Positions 17,130 to 25,701 of a DNA stretch of 64,000 nucleotides are shown here, one piece after another. Positions within the stretch are counted from its first letter, which is position 1, and every line of letters begins with the position of its first letter. The position numbers and the translations under genes are program-made. This DNA is from Thiotrichaceae bacterium (lineage in GTDB: Bacteria; Pseudomonadota; Gammaproteobacteria; Eutrophobiales; Eutrophobiaceae), in contig DUBV01000022.1 in NCBI GenBank assembly GCA_012960105.1, positions 62,001 to 126,000 on the forward strand, given 5' to 3'. The notes below the pieces were generated by a model. The model was not told where the DNA came from. It saw nothing but the letters and a program-made list of their open reading frames with translations, and did no database searches.

Positions 17130-20100
17130 ATGAACCTAAGACTATTTACTTCCAATATTCTTGTTGCGTTTGCTTATTTCGTAGGCGGTTACGCCGGTTT
17201 ATCACTGACCAATCTACTTGGCAATGCAGCAGCTATTTGGCCTGCGGCAGGTGTCGCTTTAGCTGCAATTCTGGTTTGCGGAACCCGAATATTACCTGGA
17301 ATATTATTAGGTAGCATATTTGTTCAAACCACGGCTTTTCTTGATACATCCAGCACTGAAAGGATTATTTCATCTTTATCAATCGGCACCATTATTTCAG
17401 TAGCAGCAATGTGCCAGGCATGGATTGGGGCAAAGCTTGTGCGTCACATTTTTGATCATGACGAAGCCTTGTTGAAGGAACGATCTATTATTCTTTTCTG
17501 CCTGTTGGCTGGGCCCGTTAGCTGCTTACTCTCTGCTACCGTTAGTATTAGCACCCTATGGTTTAAGGAAATCATAACCGCGACTGACATGCCTCTTGCA
17601 TGGAGCACATGGTGGATTGGCGATTCTATAGGCGTTCTGGTTTTTACTCCGATATTACTTTGTTTTTTTGCAAGGCCACGTCACATCTGGAGACAACGTA
17701 TTAACAACGTTGCCCTGCCTTTGTGTGTCCTGTCCATGACTGCATTTATTGTATATAAATTTTCTTATAATCAGGAATTACAATACATTGAAGATGCGTT
17801 TGAAAAAAATACAATAAATTTTAAATATGAATTGGAAAGCAGTATCAATTTACATTTGAATACGGCCAAGAATTTAAAGGAATTTTTTGATAGTTCTAAT
17901 AAAGTATCCCCTGAAGAATTTCCGCTTTTTGTCCAGCCAAAATTATCTCGACATCCCGAAATACAAGCGCTTGAATGGATCCCAAAAGTGCTCCATAAGG
18001 ATCGTGAATCTTTTGAAGATCGTTTAGGCACACAAATCAAAATACCAAATCACATAGGGAAAATGGAAGTTTCTAGCGAAAAGGAATTCTATTTTCCCAT
18101 ACAGTATCTGGAGCCCATTGCAGGCAATGAAAATGCACTGGGTTTCGATATCAGTAACAATCCTGAGGCACTAAAAGCAGCAGAAGCAGCATGTGTTTCT
18201 GGCAAGGTTGCTGTGACCGATGCAATAAAACTTGTACAAGAATCAAGCGATCAGATTGGCGTTGTTTTTTATGCGCCAGTGTACAAAAAAAATGACCCTG
18301 ATAAAAAATGCGAGACCTTATCCGGCTTCACTGCCAGTGTTTTTCGTCTGGAAAAAGAAATTATAAACATTCATAAAAAACATCCAGATATAAAATTATC
18401 TGTTTTATTAAAAAATAATTCGCTTTTATTATTTAGCGATGCTCCAGTAAAAGAAAAAACGCATACTATCCCAAATGAATTTCAACTTGAACGCAGCTAT
18501 CAATTACCTGTTGCAAACCAGCAATGGGATCTTGTTTTTTTTCCTGCAACCGAATTCATCTCTTTTTACTCTTCATGGACAGTATGGCTGATCATTGTTG
18601 GCGGATTTTTAATTGCAGGATTATCTGGCATGGGTTTGTTGATGTTGACAGGACGAACTTTACAAACCGAGCAAAAGATAAAATTAAGAACGGCAGAACT
18701 TCAAATTGAAGTCATAGAACATAGACTATCTAAAAAAGCGATTGCAGACAGTGAAGTTAAATTTCGTAACCTCGTTGAAGGCTCATTACAAGGCATCTTC
18801 GTGCATGATAATTTCAAGCCTCTTTTTGCAAATCAAAAATGTGCTGATATATTTGGCTATAGTAATCCTGAAGAAATACTGGAACTGGATTCAATATTAG
18901 AAGCATTCTGGGTACCGGAAGAACAAGAACGGATGGAACGTTACAAGACAAGTCGGATGAATGGAGATGAAGTCTTCGACTTTTTCGAATGTCGAGGTAA
19001 GCGTAAAGATGGTGGCTTATTCTGGTTTGAGAACTACGTGACTTTGGTTGACTGGTCAGGTGAAAAAGCAATCATGGGCACCGTAATCGATATTACTCAA
19101 CGTAAACAAGCGGATGAACAACTCAACTATCAGGCCAGTCATGATGCCTTGACAGGACTCATCAACCGTCATGAATTTGAGCGACGTGCTGAACGTTTAC
19201 TTGCCACAGCTCGCGCGGATAAAAGTGAACATGCATTCTGTTACATGGATCTTGATCAATTCAAGATAGTGAACGATACCAGTGGTCATACCGCGGGCGA
19301 TGAAATGCTACGTCAACTTAGTGCTTTGCTAAATGGTATCGTAAGACACCGTGATACTGTGACTCGTCTGGGCGGCGATGAGTTTGGCGTATTAATGGAA
19401 CACTGTTCACTTGATGATGCACATCGGGTTGCTACGTCAATACAAAAGGCGATACAAGAATTTCAATTTTCATGGGAGGGACATAGTTTTAAAGTTGGTG
19501 TCAGTATGGGCTTAGTAGCCATTACTGAAACTGACTTGAGCCTATCCAGAATTTTAAGCGATGCAGATATTGCCTGTTATATGGCCAAGGACAAGGGACG
19601 TAATCGTATCCAAGTCTATTATCCAGAAGATGCTGAGACAGCACAACGTCATGGTGAGATGCAATGGGTAACACGAATTAATCAGGCCATTGAAGAGGAA
19701 AAATTTTGTCTCTATGCACAAGTCATCGATCCACTGGATAAATCTAACGACTCACACTATGAGATCCTAATCAGGATGTATGGTGAAAATGATGACGTCA
19801 TTCCACCGGACGCTTTTCTACCTGCTGCTGAACGTTACAACTTGATTTCAAAAATTGATCGCTGGGTTATTAATGCGACTTTTGATTTACTCGAAAACCA
19901 TACATCTTTTTTAATGAAGAATGGCTTTTGTTCCATTAATCTCTCGGGACAATCACTAGCCGATATGGATTTTCAGGAATATGTTATTAATGAATTTATC
20001 CATCGAAATATACCACCAGGAAAGATTTGTTTTGAAATAACAGAGACGGCAGCAATAACAAATTTAAGTGTCGCTACCTTGTTTCTCTCAAAAATGAGAG

Positions 20101-20420
20101 TGCTGGGCTGCCGTTTTGCACTGGATGATTTTGGTAGTGGATTATCATCATTTGGTTATTTGAAAAATATGGAAGTGGATTATTTAAAGATCGACGGCAT
20201 GTTTGTTAAAGATATTGTCGATGACCCTATCGATCACGCCATGGTTAAATCGATTAATGAGATTGGTCATGTCATGGGCATGCAGACCATTGCTGAATTT
20301 GTCGAGAATGATGAAATCAAAGGTATGCTACGGGAAATCGGCGTAAATTATGTGCAAGGTTATGGTATCGGCAAGCCAATACCTTTTAACGATCTATTAA
20401 TAAACTTTAAAAATAATTAA
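17130..20420 (+). CDS. MASE1-CHASE-PAS-GGDEF-EAL cyclic-di-GMP enzyme
   Basis: A 1096-residue sensor enzyme. MASE1 membrane region is at about 1-215 (GNAAAIWPAAGVALA typical), a periplasmic CHASE domain at about 225-440, a TM near 487-510, PAS at about 540-655, GGDEF at about 665-830 and EAL at about 850-1090. The diguanylate cyclase site is intact (RLGGDEFGVL near 745) and RHRD five residues before it is a product-inhibition I-site. In the phosphodiesterase domain EAL is replaced by EIL (HYEILIRM), but NLSGQSL, FEITE, DDFGSG, YLKID and QGYGIGKP are kept, so activity is likely. Such proteins make or break c-di-GMP in response to an extracytoplasmic signal. The upstream ribosome binding site is weak. 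Confidence 0.92.
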   Translation: MNLRLFTSNILVAFAYFVGGYAGLSLTNLLGNAAAIWPAAGVALAAILVCGTRILPGILLGSIFVQTTAFLDTSSTERIISSLSIGTIISVAAMCQAWIGAKLVRHIFDHDEALLKERSIILFCLLAGPVSCLLSATVSISTLWFKEIITATDMPLAWSTWWIGDSIGVLVFTPILLCFFARPRHIWRQRINNVALPLCVLSMTAFIVYKFSYNQELQYIEDAFEKNTINFKYELESSINLHLNTAKNLKEFFDSSNKVSPEEFPLFVQPKLSRHPEIQALEWIPKVLHKDRESFEDRLGTQIKIPNHIGKMEVSSEKEFYFPIQYLEPIAGNENALGFDISNNPEALKAAEAACVSGKVAVTDAIKLVQESSDQIGVVFYAPVYKKNDPDKKCETLSGFTASVFRLEKEIINIHKKHPDIKLSVLLKNNSLLLFSDAPVKEKTHTIPNEFQLERSYQLPVANQQWDLVFFPATEFISFYSSWTVWLIIVGGFLIAGLSGMGLLMLTGRTLQTEQKIKLRTAELQIEVIEHRLSKKAIADSEVKFRNLVEGSLQGIFVHDNFKPLFANQKCADIFGYSNPEEILELDSILEAFWVPEEQERMERYKTSRMNGDEVFDFFECRGKRKDGGLFWFENYVTLVDWSGEKAIMGTVIDITQRKQADEQLNYQASHDALTGLINRHEFERRAERLLATARADKSEHAFCYMDLDQFKIVNDTSGHTAGDEMLRQLSALLNGIVRHRDTVTRLGGDEFGVLMEHCSLDDAHRVATSIQKAIQEFQFSWEGHSFKVGVSMGLVAITETDLSLSRILSDADIACYMAKDKGRNRIQVYYPEDAETAQRHGEMQWVTRINQAIEEEKFCLYAQVIDPLDKSNDSHYEILIRMYGENDDVIPPDAFLPAAERYNLISKIDRWVINATFDLLENHTSFLMKNGFCSINLSGQSLADMDFQEYVINEFIHRNIPPGKICFEITETAAITNLSVATLFLSKMRVLGCRFALDDFGSGLSSFGYLKNMEVDYLKIDGMFVKDIVDDPIDHAMVKSINEIGHVMGMQTIAEFVENDEIKGMLREIGVNYVQGYGIGKPIPFNDLLINFKNN

Positions 20421-20434
20421 TACCTAATTAATAA

Positions 20435-20956
20435 TTTAACTTTATATCTCATATATTCCTTCTAATCTGTTTCATTTACAATAATAATGATGAACGACGG
20501 GAAATAATAATACAATTTCTGACAGCAGCATTCCAACACAATGAAACGGTCGTTTTTTTTGCTCACCATTGGGACAAGGATCAACTAAGAAATAAACTCT
20601 CTAGCAAAGGCATTGGTGTCTCAGCTGCGGAAGATTCCGGTCAGTTAAGCATTAGTGATGTTGCCGCAGTCTACTATCCTGAAGGTTCATTTACAGCAGA
20701 AGAAATGTGGCAAAGACTACGTATTTCTTATGATAAAAGTATTGAAGATGGCTACAAGGGATGGCGTGGTACAGGTGAAATGTCATGGGCACTGAATGAT
20801 ATTCCAGGAAATGATCAACTGATTCGATATGAGAATGGTCTAAATAATGAAATCCTGAAGAGACCATTCACTGCTATTTGCCAATACGATGCAAACTTAT
20901 TTAGTGGCGCAATGTTGATGGAAGTATTACGGGTTCATCCTTATATGATAGATTGA
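20435..20956 (+). pseudogene. MEDS-domain protein without a usable start codon
   Basis: The frame is open from 20435 and reads LICFIYNNNDERREIIIQFL, VVFFAHHWDKD, DVAAVYYPEGSFTAEEM, then GYKGWRGTGEMSWAL, IRYENGLN, ICQYDANLF and VLRVHPYMID before the stop. This is the full course of a MEDS (methanogen/methylotroph DcmR sensory) domain of about 170 residues. The first ATG in frame is at 20705, in the middle of the domain, and no GTG or TTG lies near the true N-terminus. I therefore call it a decayed gene; a rare start codon such as ATT or ATA is the alternative. It follows the c-di-GMP enzyme by 14 bases and could once have been its signalling partner. Confidence 0.6.
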
Positions 20957-21097
20957 AGTGAAGTCGTTAAGAATCCTCATTTTGAAGGAATGGGTAATTC
21001 GATAAAGTGACATAAAATAGTTTGCGGCAGTAAGCAGGTAACGACGATAGCTGATTTTTATTATTTACCTTTTTGCTCCGTCAAATTGATGACCTCG

Positions 21098-21697
21098 TTA
21101 AGTCTTTTGTACAATAAAGTAAGTATGTAATTCTGGATATTGGTCATACTCAAGATGTCTACAAGTACAGTTTAAATCTGAAATTACTTTTAAAAATCGA
21201 GAGATACCCAATGTAGAGTAGTATACTTCTGACCCCATACAATCATCTCTGTGATATCCCGGTTCATCGACCCCGCCACCAGAAAAAATGCAAACTCCAC
21301 CGCTATTTAGGGCAGAGAATAATTTTTCTAACACGTTTTCTTGTTGATCAAGAGGAATATGCCAGATGCTATCCCATGCGGTTATGAAGTCATATTTTTT
21401 AGGTAATTCCCATTCACATATATTTCTATGATGAAATTTAATTTCAGGGTGTCTTTTCTTAGCTAGCCTGACCATTTCAATCGAAATATCTATGCCTTCA
21501 GGACTAAATCCTTTTCCAAGAAGTAAGTCTATAAAGCGTCCAGTACAACCGCATCCAACATCCAGTGCATTGCCTCTGTTTTTTACAAAAGCGATTGCAC
21601 GCTCATGTTGCTCAATACCATTTCTTCTATCAAAATCTTCACGATCCCATAAATGAGTGATTTGATCATAGGCTTGACCGATGTCTTTAGGATTCAT
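21098..21697 (-). CDS. Class I SAM-dependent methyltransferase
   Basis: A 199-residue Rossmann-fold methyltransferase. Motif I is ALDVGCGCTGRF (about residues 38-49), the acidic end of strand 2 is EGIDIS, and motif IV is FITAWDSIWHIP; a C-terminal beta hairpin closes the fold. The methyl acceptor cannot be told. It is convergent with the MEDS remnant and lies 69 bases downstream of the SulP gene on the same strand, probably as a separate unit. Confidence 0.82.
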   Translation of the reverse strand: MNPKDIGQAYDQITHLWDREDFDRRNGIEQHERAIAFVKNRGNALDVGCGCTGRFIDLLLGKGFSPEGIDISIEMVRLAKKRHPEIKFHHRNICEWELPKKYDFITAWDSIWHIPLDQQENVLEKLFSALNSGGVCIFSGGGVDEPGYHRDDCMGSEVYYSTLGISRFLKVISDLNCTCRHLEYDQYPELHTYFIVQKT

Positions 21698-21766
21698 ACT
21701 TGATGTGCCTAACAGTATGATTAAATGGAGTTCCGTATGATTTTTCTCATATAACCTAAATCATAT

Positions 21767-23398
21767 TTACTTTTTCAAAATCTCTTCAGCTAATTGCAAT
21801 GCTTGTAAACGCGTTTTCTTGATGTAGTTATAAGGTAGTAATTTATTCACGCCAATATCACGAATAACTTTTTCGACTGATTCACACATGCCACAAAGAA
21901 TGACGTGATCATCATCTGCTTGCGCTTGGCTTATTGCTTCTTCAACCGCAATTGACGCACTACTATCGATAAAAGTGACATTGGTGAAATCCAGTATCAA
22001 TACATCTTGATCCCGATCTGCTGTAAGTAGTTGTACGATATCTTTACATGAAGCAAAACTCATTGGACCTTCGACATGGAACAAAACGACATGACCTTTA
22101 GCGCGTTCAAATAATCCAGCTTCTTCTTCAGTAAGTTCTTGCCAATCACTCGCTCCGCTAACTATCTTCATACTGGCCGCTTGTGTATTCGCCATACGCT
22201 TTACAAATAACATACTTGCCATAATAGTACCGACGGCAACGGCGGTAACTAAATCAACAAACACGGTCAATGCTAATGTCGTTAACATGATCAACACACC
22301 TGAACGTGGCACTTGATGTAAGCGGCGCACATAGTTCCAATCAATAATGTCGTAGCCGACTTTTAATAAGATACCTGCAAGTACCGCGTGCGGGATTAAT
22401 TCGGCAAGACCACCTAAACCTAACACCATTAATAATAAAACTAGTGCATGCAAGGCACCTGAGATAGGGGTGCGACCACCGGCACGTACATTGACCACTG
22501 TACGCATGGTTGCGCCAGCACCTGGAATTGCACCAAATAGTCCGGCAATAATATTACCAATACCCTGACCAAGTAATTCACGATCAGATTTATGATGCGT
22601 ACGCGTGACACTGTCGGCAATCAAAGAAGTTAACAGTGAATCGATAGAGCCCAGAAACGCTAGAATTAATGAGAATTTAATTATCGTGGCAAATTCATCC
22701 GCAGAAAAAACCGGCAATTGCATGCTCGGCAAACCCGTTGGGATCTCACCAATGACACTTGCATTCTTAAAAAAGAATACACCCATGATGGTTCCGACGA
22801 TTAATGCTAGTAATGGTCCAGGTATATAACGACTGATCTGTTGCGGAAGAAAGCAAACAATAGCTAAAGCAATAAGGCCGAGACTCAAAGCATGTGTTTG
22901 TATCTGACCGATTAATTCAGGAATATGTAGAACCGATTGCAATACACCCTTTACAGATTCGCCACCGACAAATGGTGCTAGTTGCAAAATGATGATGATA
23001 CAACCAATGCCACTCATAAATCCGGAGATAACAGGATACGGCACCAAGTTGATAAAGCGTCCGAACTTGAGCAAGCCGAAGATGATCTGAAATACACCGC
23101 CAAGCATAACCACGGTAAACGCCATTGCCGGGTTTCCTGAGAAATGCATGATGATACCGGTCATGACCACAGTCATTGGGCCTGTAGGGCCAGAGACTTG
23201 TGAAGGCGTACCACCGAAAACAGCAGCAAAGAACCCAACGAGAATAGCGCCATACATTCCAGCTAATGGACCAGCGCCGGATGCTACGCCAAATGCAAGT
23301 GCTAGCGGTAAGGCAACAACCGCAGCGGTTAAACCACCATAGATATCGCCGCGTATATTATCGAGAGAGAAACCGTGTATAAAGCGTGTCATATTCAT
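21767..23398 (-). CDS. SulP family anion transporter with STAS domain
   Basis: A 543-residue inner-membrane protein. The N-terminal two thirds hold the SulP transport core, starting with GDIYGGLTAAVVALPLALAF and including the GPTGPM element; residues about 440-540 are a cytoplasmic STAS domain (VLILDFTNVTFIDSSA). Family members carry sulfate, bicarbonate (BicA) or other anions, often with H+ or Na+. The early PLALAFGVASGAGPLAG sequence looks rather like BicA-type proteins, but substrate cannot be fixed. A TATAAT at 23433-23428 may be its promoter. Confidence 0.88.
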   Translation of the reverse strand: MNMTRFIHGFSLDNIRGDIYGGLTAAVVALPLALAFGVASGAGPLAGMYGAILVGFFAAVFGGTPSQVSGPTGPMTVVMTGIIMHFSGNPAMAFTVVMLGGVFQIIFGLLKFGRFINLVPYPVISGFMSGIGCIIIILQLAPFVGGESVKGVLQSVLHIPELIGQIQTHALSLGLIALAIVCFLPQQISRYIPGPLLALIVGTIMGVFFFKNASVIGEIPTGLPSMQLPVFSADEFATIIKFSLILAFLGSIDSLLTSLIADSVTRTHHKSDRELLGQGIGNIIAGLFGAIPGAGATMRTVVNVRAGGRTPISGALHALVLLLMVLGLGGLAELIPHAVLAGILLKVGYDIIDWNYVRRLHQVPRSGVLIMLTTLALTVFVDLVTAVAVGTIMASMLFVKRMANTQAASMKIVSGASDWQELTEEEAGLFERAKGHVVLFHVEGPMSFASCKDIVQLLTADRDQDVLILDFTNVTFIDSSASIAVEEAISQAQADDDHVILCGMCESVEKVIRDIGVNKLLPYNYIKKTRLQALQLAEEILKK

Positions 23399-23427
23399 AC
23401 CGTTATAGAGATTTAAAAAATGTGGAG

Positions 23428-23433
23428 ATTATA
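23428..23433 (-). promoter_or_regulatory. Possible -10 box of the SulP gene
   Basis: Minus-strand TATAAT preceded by CTTG, placed 30 bases before the SulP start in the 87-base gap after the DsbA-type gene. No clear -35 element. It would give a leader of about 22 bases. Confidence 0.3.
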
Positions 23434-23485
23434 CAAGTAAACGGCCTTTAGGCGAGCCACTGACCCATATTATTGATATGTCTTA

Positions 23486-24100
23486 TTAAAAACACGGCAG
23501 CATCTTTTTCAACATTATGTCAGCGTTTAGATATTCAGGATCGATTCTTATTTGTTTATCCCCAGTATCCAGCAACAAACCCGGGAAACTATTTAAACCC
23601 AATTGTCGGGATAGATTTATTTCCTTTTGCAATATTTCATCTGTTTCTGCCGACAATAAACCAGCATTAAATTTATCCTTGTCCAAGCCTACCTCAATGG
23701 CAAGCTCAGTCAAAACTGATACGTCCGAAGGGTTTCGCGCTTGTAGGTAATACGCTTGTTGAATTGCCAACGTCATTTTCTTATCAAACTCCTTACCCTG
23801 CGCTCGTGCCGCAATAACAGCTCGACAGGCCGGATAAGTACTCCGGCGAGGCTGACAGTACTCCCAAAAATCGTAATTAAATTTTGTCTCTGGCACACGT
23901 TGTTCAATTGCTTGCCAGTTCCTCTGCACATAGGCTTTTGTCGCATCGGGCATAGGCTCATCACTGTCTACCGCCAAACCACCTAATAAACGGATAACAT
24001 CTATTTGTTCTGGCAGCTCGGCAAGCAGTGCATTAAGCGATGGTCGAAACGCCCAACACCAACTACACATTGGATCATGCACATAATAGAGCGTTGTCAC
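23486..24100 (-). CDS. DsbA/FrnE-like thioredoxin-fold protein
   Basis: A 204-residue protein with a thioredoxin fold and helical insertion, of the DsbA_FrnE-like group. The active site is DPMCSWCWAF at residues 9-18 (CxxC = CSWC). A proline-containing cis-loop LNSFPGLLL is near residue 173. There is no signal peptide, so it is cytoplasmic, like FrnE-type oxidoreductases and unlike periplasmic DsbA. It starts 8 bases after the PPi-PFK stop codon and is likely co-transcribed with it. Confidence 0.85.
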   Translation of the reverse strand: MTTLYYVHDPMCSWCWAFRPSLNALLAELPEQIDVIRLLGGLAVDSDEPMPDATKAYVQRNWQAIEQRVPETKFNYDFWEYCQPRRSTYPACRAVIAARAQGKEFDKKMTLAIQQAYYLQARNPSDVSVLTELAIEVGLDKDKFNAGLLSAETDEILQKEINLSRQLGLNSFPGLLLDTGDKQIRIDPEYLNADIMLKKMLPCF

Positions 24101-24108
24101 GCTATTAA

Positions 24109-25374
24109 TTAGATCTCAAATTCAGTATTCAAAATCTTTGCCACCGGATTATTTTTCAACGTCACGTATTTAGGCATACCGTTTTCATAAGGAGGATAAT
24201 CTTCGCCTTCGATTAGTGGTGTGAGATAACGACGACAGGCATCGGTAATACCAAAACCATCTTCAGTAATAAATTCTTTCGGCATCATTTTTTCTACGTT
24301 TGCCACATCTTCCAAATTCGCTTGTCCAATATCCCAGACATAAGGCAGATCTGACTTTCTATCAATCGTAGGCATAACTGCATTATCACCGGCAAGTGCC
24401 ATTTCTACGGCGGCTTTGCCTAAAGCATAAGCTTGTTCTACATCAGTCTTAGACGCAATATGTCTTGCAGCACGTTGTAGATAATCTGCAACCGCCCAAT
24501 GAAATTTATGGCCCAAGGCATCTTTCACCATATTGGCTACTACTGGAGCTGCTCCGCCTAATTGCGCATGTCCAAAAGCATCTCGCGTACCTTGTTCTGC
24601 CAAGAACTTTCCATCTGGCCAATGCGCACCTTCGGAAACAACAATAGAGCAATAACCATACTGTTCAATTTTCTCTTTAACCTTATTAATAAATGCATCT
24701 TGATTGAATTCAACTTCAGGAAAAAGAATCACTACCGGAATATCATTATCAGCATCGGCAGCTAAGCCACCCGCCGCCGCTATCCAGCCGGCATGACGCC
24801 CCATTACTTCTAGTACGAATACTTTGGTTGAAGTCTTAGCCATCGAGTTAACGTCGTATGAAGCTTCGCGAGTAGAAATGGCAATATATTTGGCTACAGA
24901 ACCAAAACCCGGACACACATCGGTTATGGGTAAGTCATTATCAACGGTTTTAGGCACGTGTATCGCTTGAATAGGAAAACCCATTTTTTCCGAGATTTGA
25001 GAGATCTTATGACAAGTATCGGCTGAGTCACCGCCTCCATTGTAAAAGAAGTAGCCAATATTATGTGCTTTGAATATTTCAATCAGGCGCTCATATTCTG
25101 CTTTGCTTTCTTCCAGACCTTTTAATTTATAGCGACAAGACCCGAAAGCACCGGATGGCGTGTGTCTAAGCGCCGCTATATCTTCGGCAGATTCCAGACT
25201 GGTATCAATTAAGTCTTCTGTTAATGCACCAATAATGCCGTTGCGACCAGCATATACATTTGTAATCTTGTCAGTGTGTTTTCTAGCCGTTTCAATCACA
25301 CCGCAGGCACTGGCATTAATTACTGCCGTTACTCCGCCAGATTGTGCATAAAACGCGTTTTTGGCCGCTGCCAT
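24109..25374 (-). CDS. pfp: Pyrophosphate-dependent 6-phosphofructokinase
   Basis: A 421-residue cytoplasmic enzyme that phosphorylates fructose 6-phosphate reversibly with PPi. It begins with AQSGGVTAVINAS; the phosphate-donor loop reads GGGDSADT (about 105-112), with Asp where ATP-dependent enzymes have Gly, and the substrate loop reads PKTVDNDLP, with Lys where ATP enzymes have Gly. These two changes are the usual marks of PPi use. Some methylotroph enzymes also act on sedoheptulose 7-phosphate or ribulose 5-phosphate. It leads a short minus-strand unit with the DsbA/FrnE gene. Its by-product economy fits the membrane pyrophosphatase at 4.7 kb. Confidence 0.92.
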   Translation of the reverse strand: MAAAKNAFYAQSGGVTAVINASACGVIETARKHTDKITNVYAGRNGIIGALTEDLIDTSLESAEDIAALRHTPSGAFGSCRYKLKGLEESKAEYERLIEIFKAHNIGYFFYNGGGDSADTCHKISQISEKMGFPIQAIHVPKTVDNDLPITDVCPGFGSVAKYIAISTREASYDVNSMAKTSTKVFVLEVMGRHAGWIAAAGGLAADADNDIPVVILFPEVEFNQDAFINKVKEKIEQYGYCSIVVSEGAHWPDGKFLAEQGTRDAFGHAQLGGAAPVVANMVKDALGHKFHWAVADYLQRAARHIASKTDVEQAYALGKAAVEMALAGDNAVMPTIDRKSDLPYVWDIGQANLEDVANVEKMMPKEFITEDGFGITDACRRYLTPLIEGEDYPPYENGMPKYVTLKNNPVAKILNTEFEI

Positions 25375-25475
25375 ATTCTTTATTCTCCTGATTATTTAGG
25401 CTCACCTTTTTTTGATTGAGATAGATGACCTTTAAATTAAACGAATCGCAATAAATGCGGTCTATTTGTTGTGAG

Positions 25476-25656
25476 ATACCCATGATACTTGGAAATGCAG
25501 AAATTAGGGTGCGTTTGTTTTTATTCAGAGTAAGACGCGATGACACGCATGGTCACTCCCTGCAAGGAGTAGCACCAACAGTAGGCGCTTTAGGCGACGC
25601 TGCACTGGATGAAAACAGGCGTGCTATAAACCTGCATTTCGAAGTATCATGGGTAT
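25476..25656 (+). repeat. MITE-like element B, copy 2 (181 bp)
   Basis: The ends are ATACCCATGATACTTGGAAA and TTCGAAGTATCATGGGTAT, extending to a 23-bp terminal inverted repeat with one mismatch (TTGG against TTCG when reversed). The interior is shared with 15349-15508 in the same orientation, but this copy has about 28 extra bases (CAACAGTAGGCGCTTTAGGC and following) after GGAGTAGCAC. It lies between the divergent PPi-PFK and bepA-type genes. No coding frame. Confidence 0.82.
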
Positions 25657-25701
25657 AAACTGTCATGATAAAGCAAACGAGAGAGAATATGTTGCCGCAG
25701 A

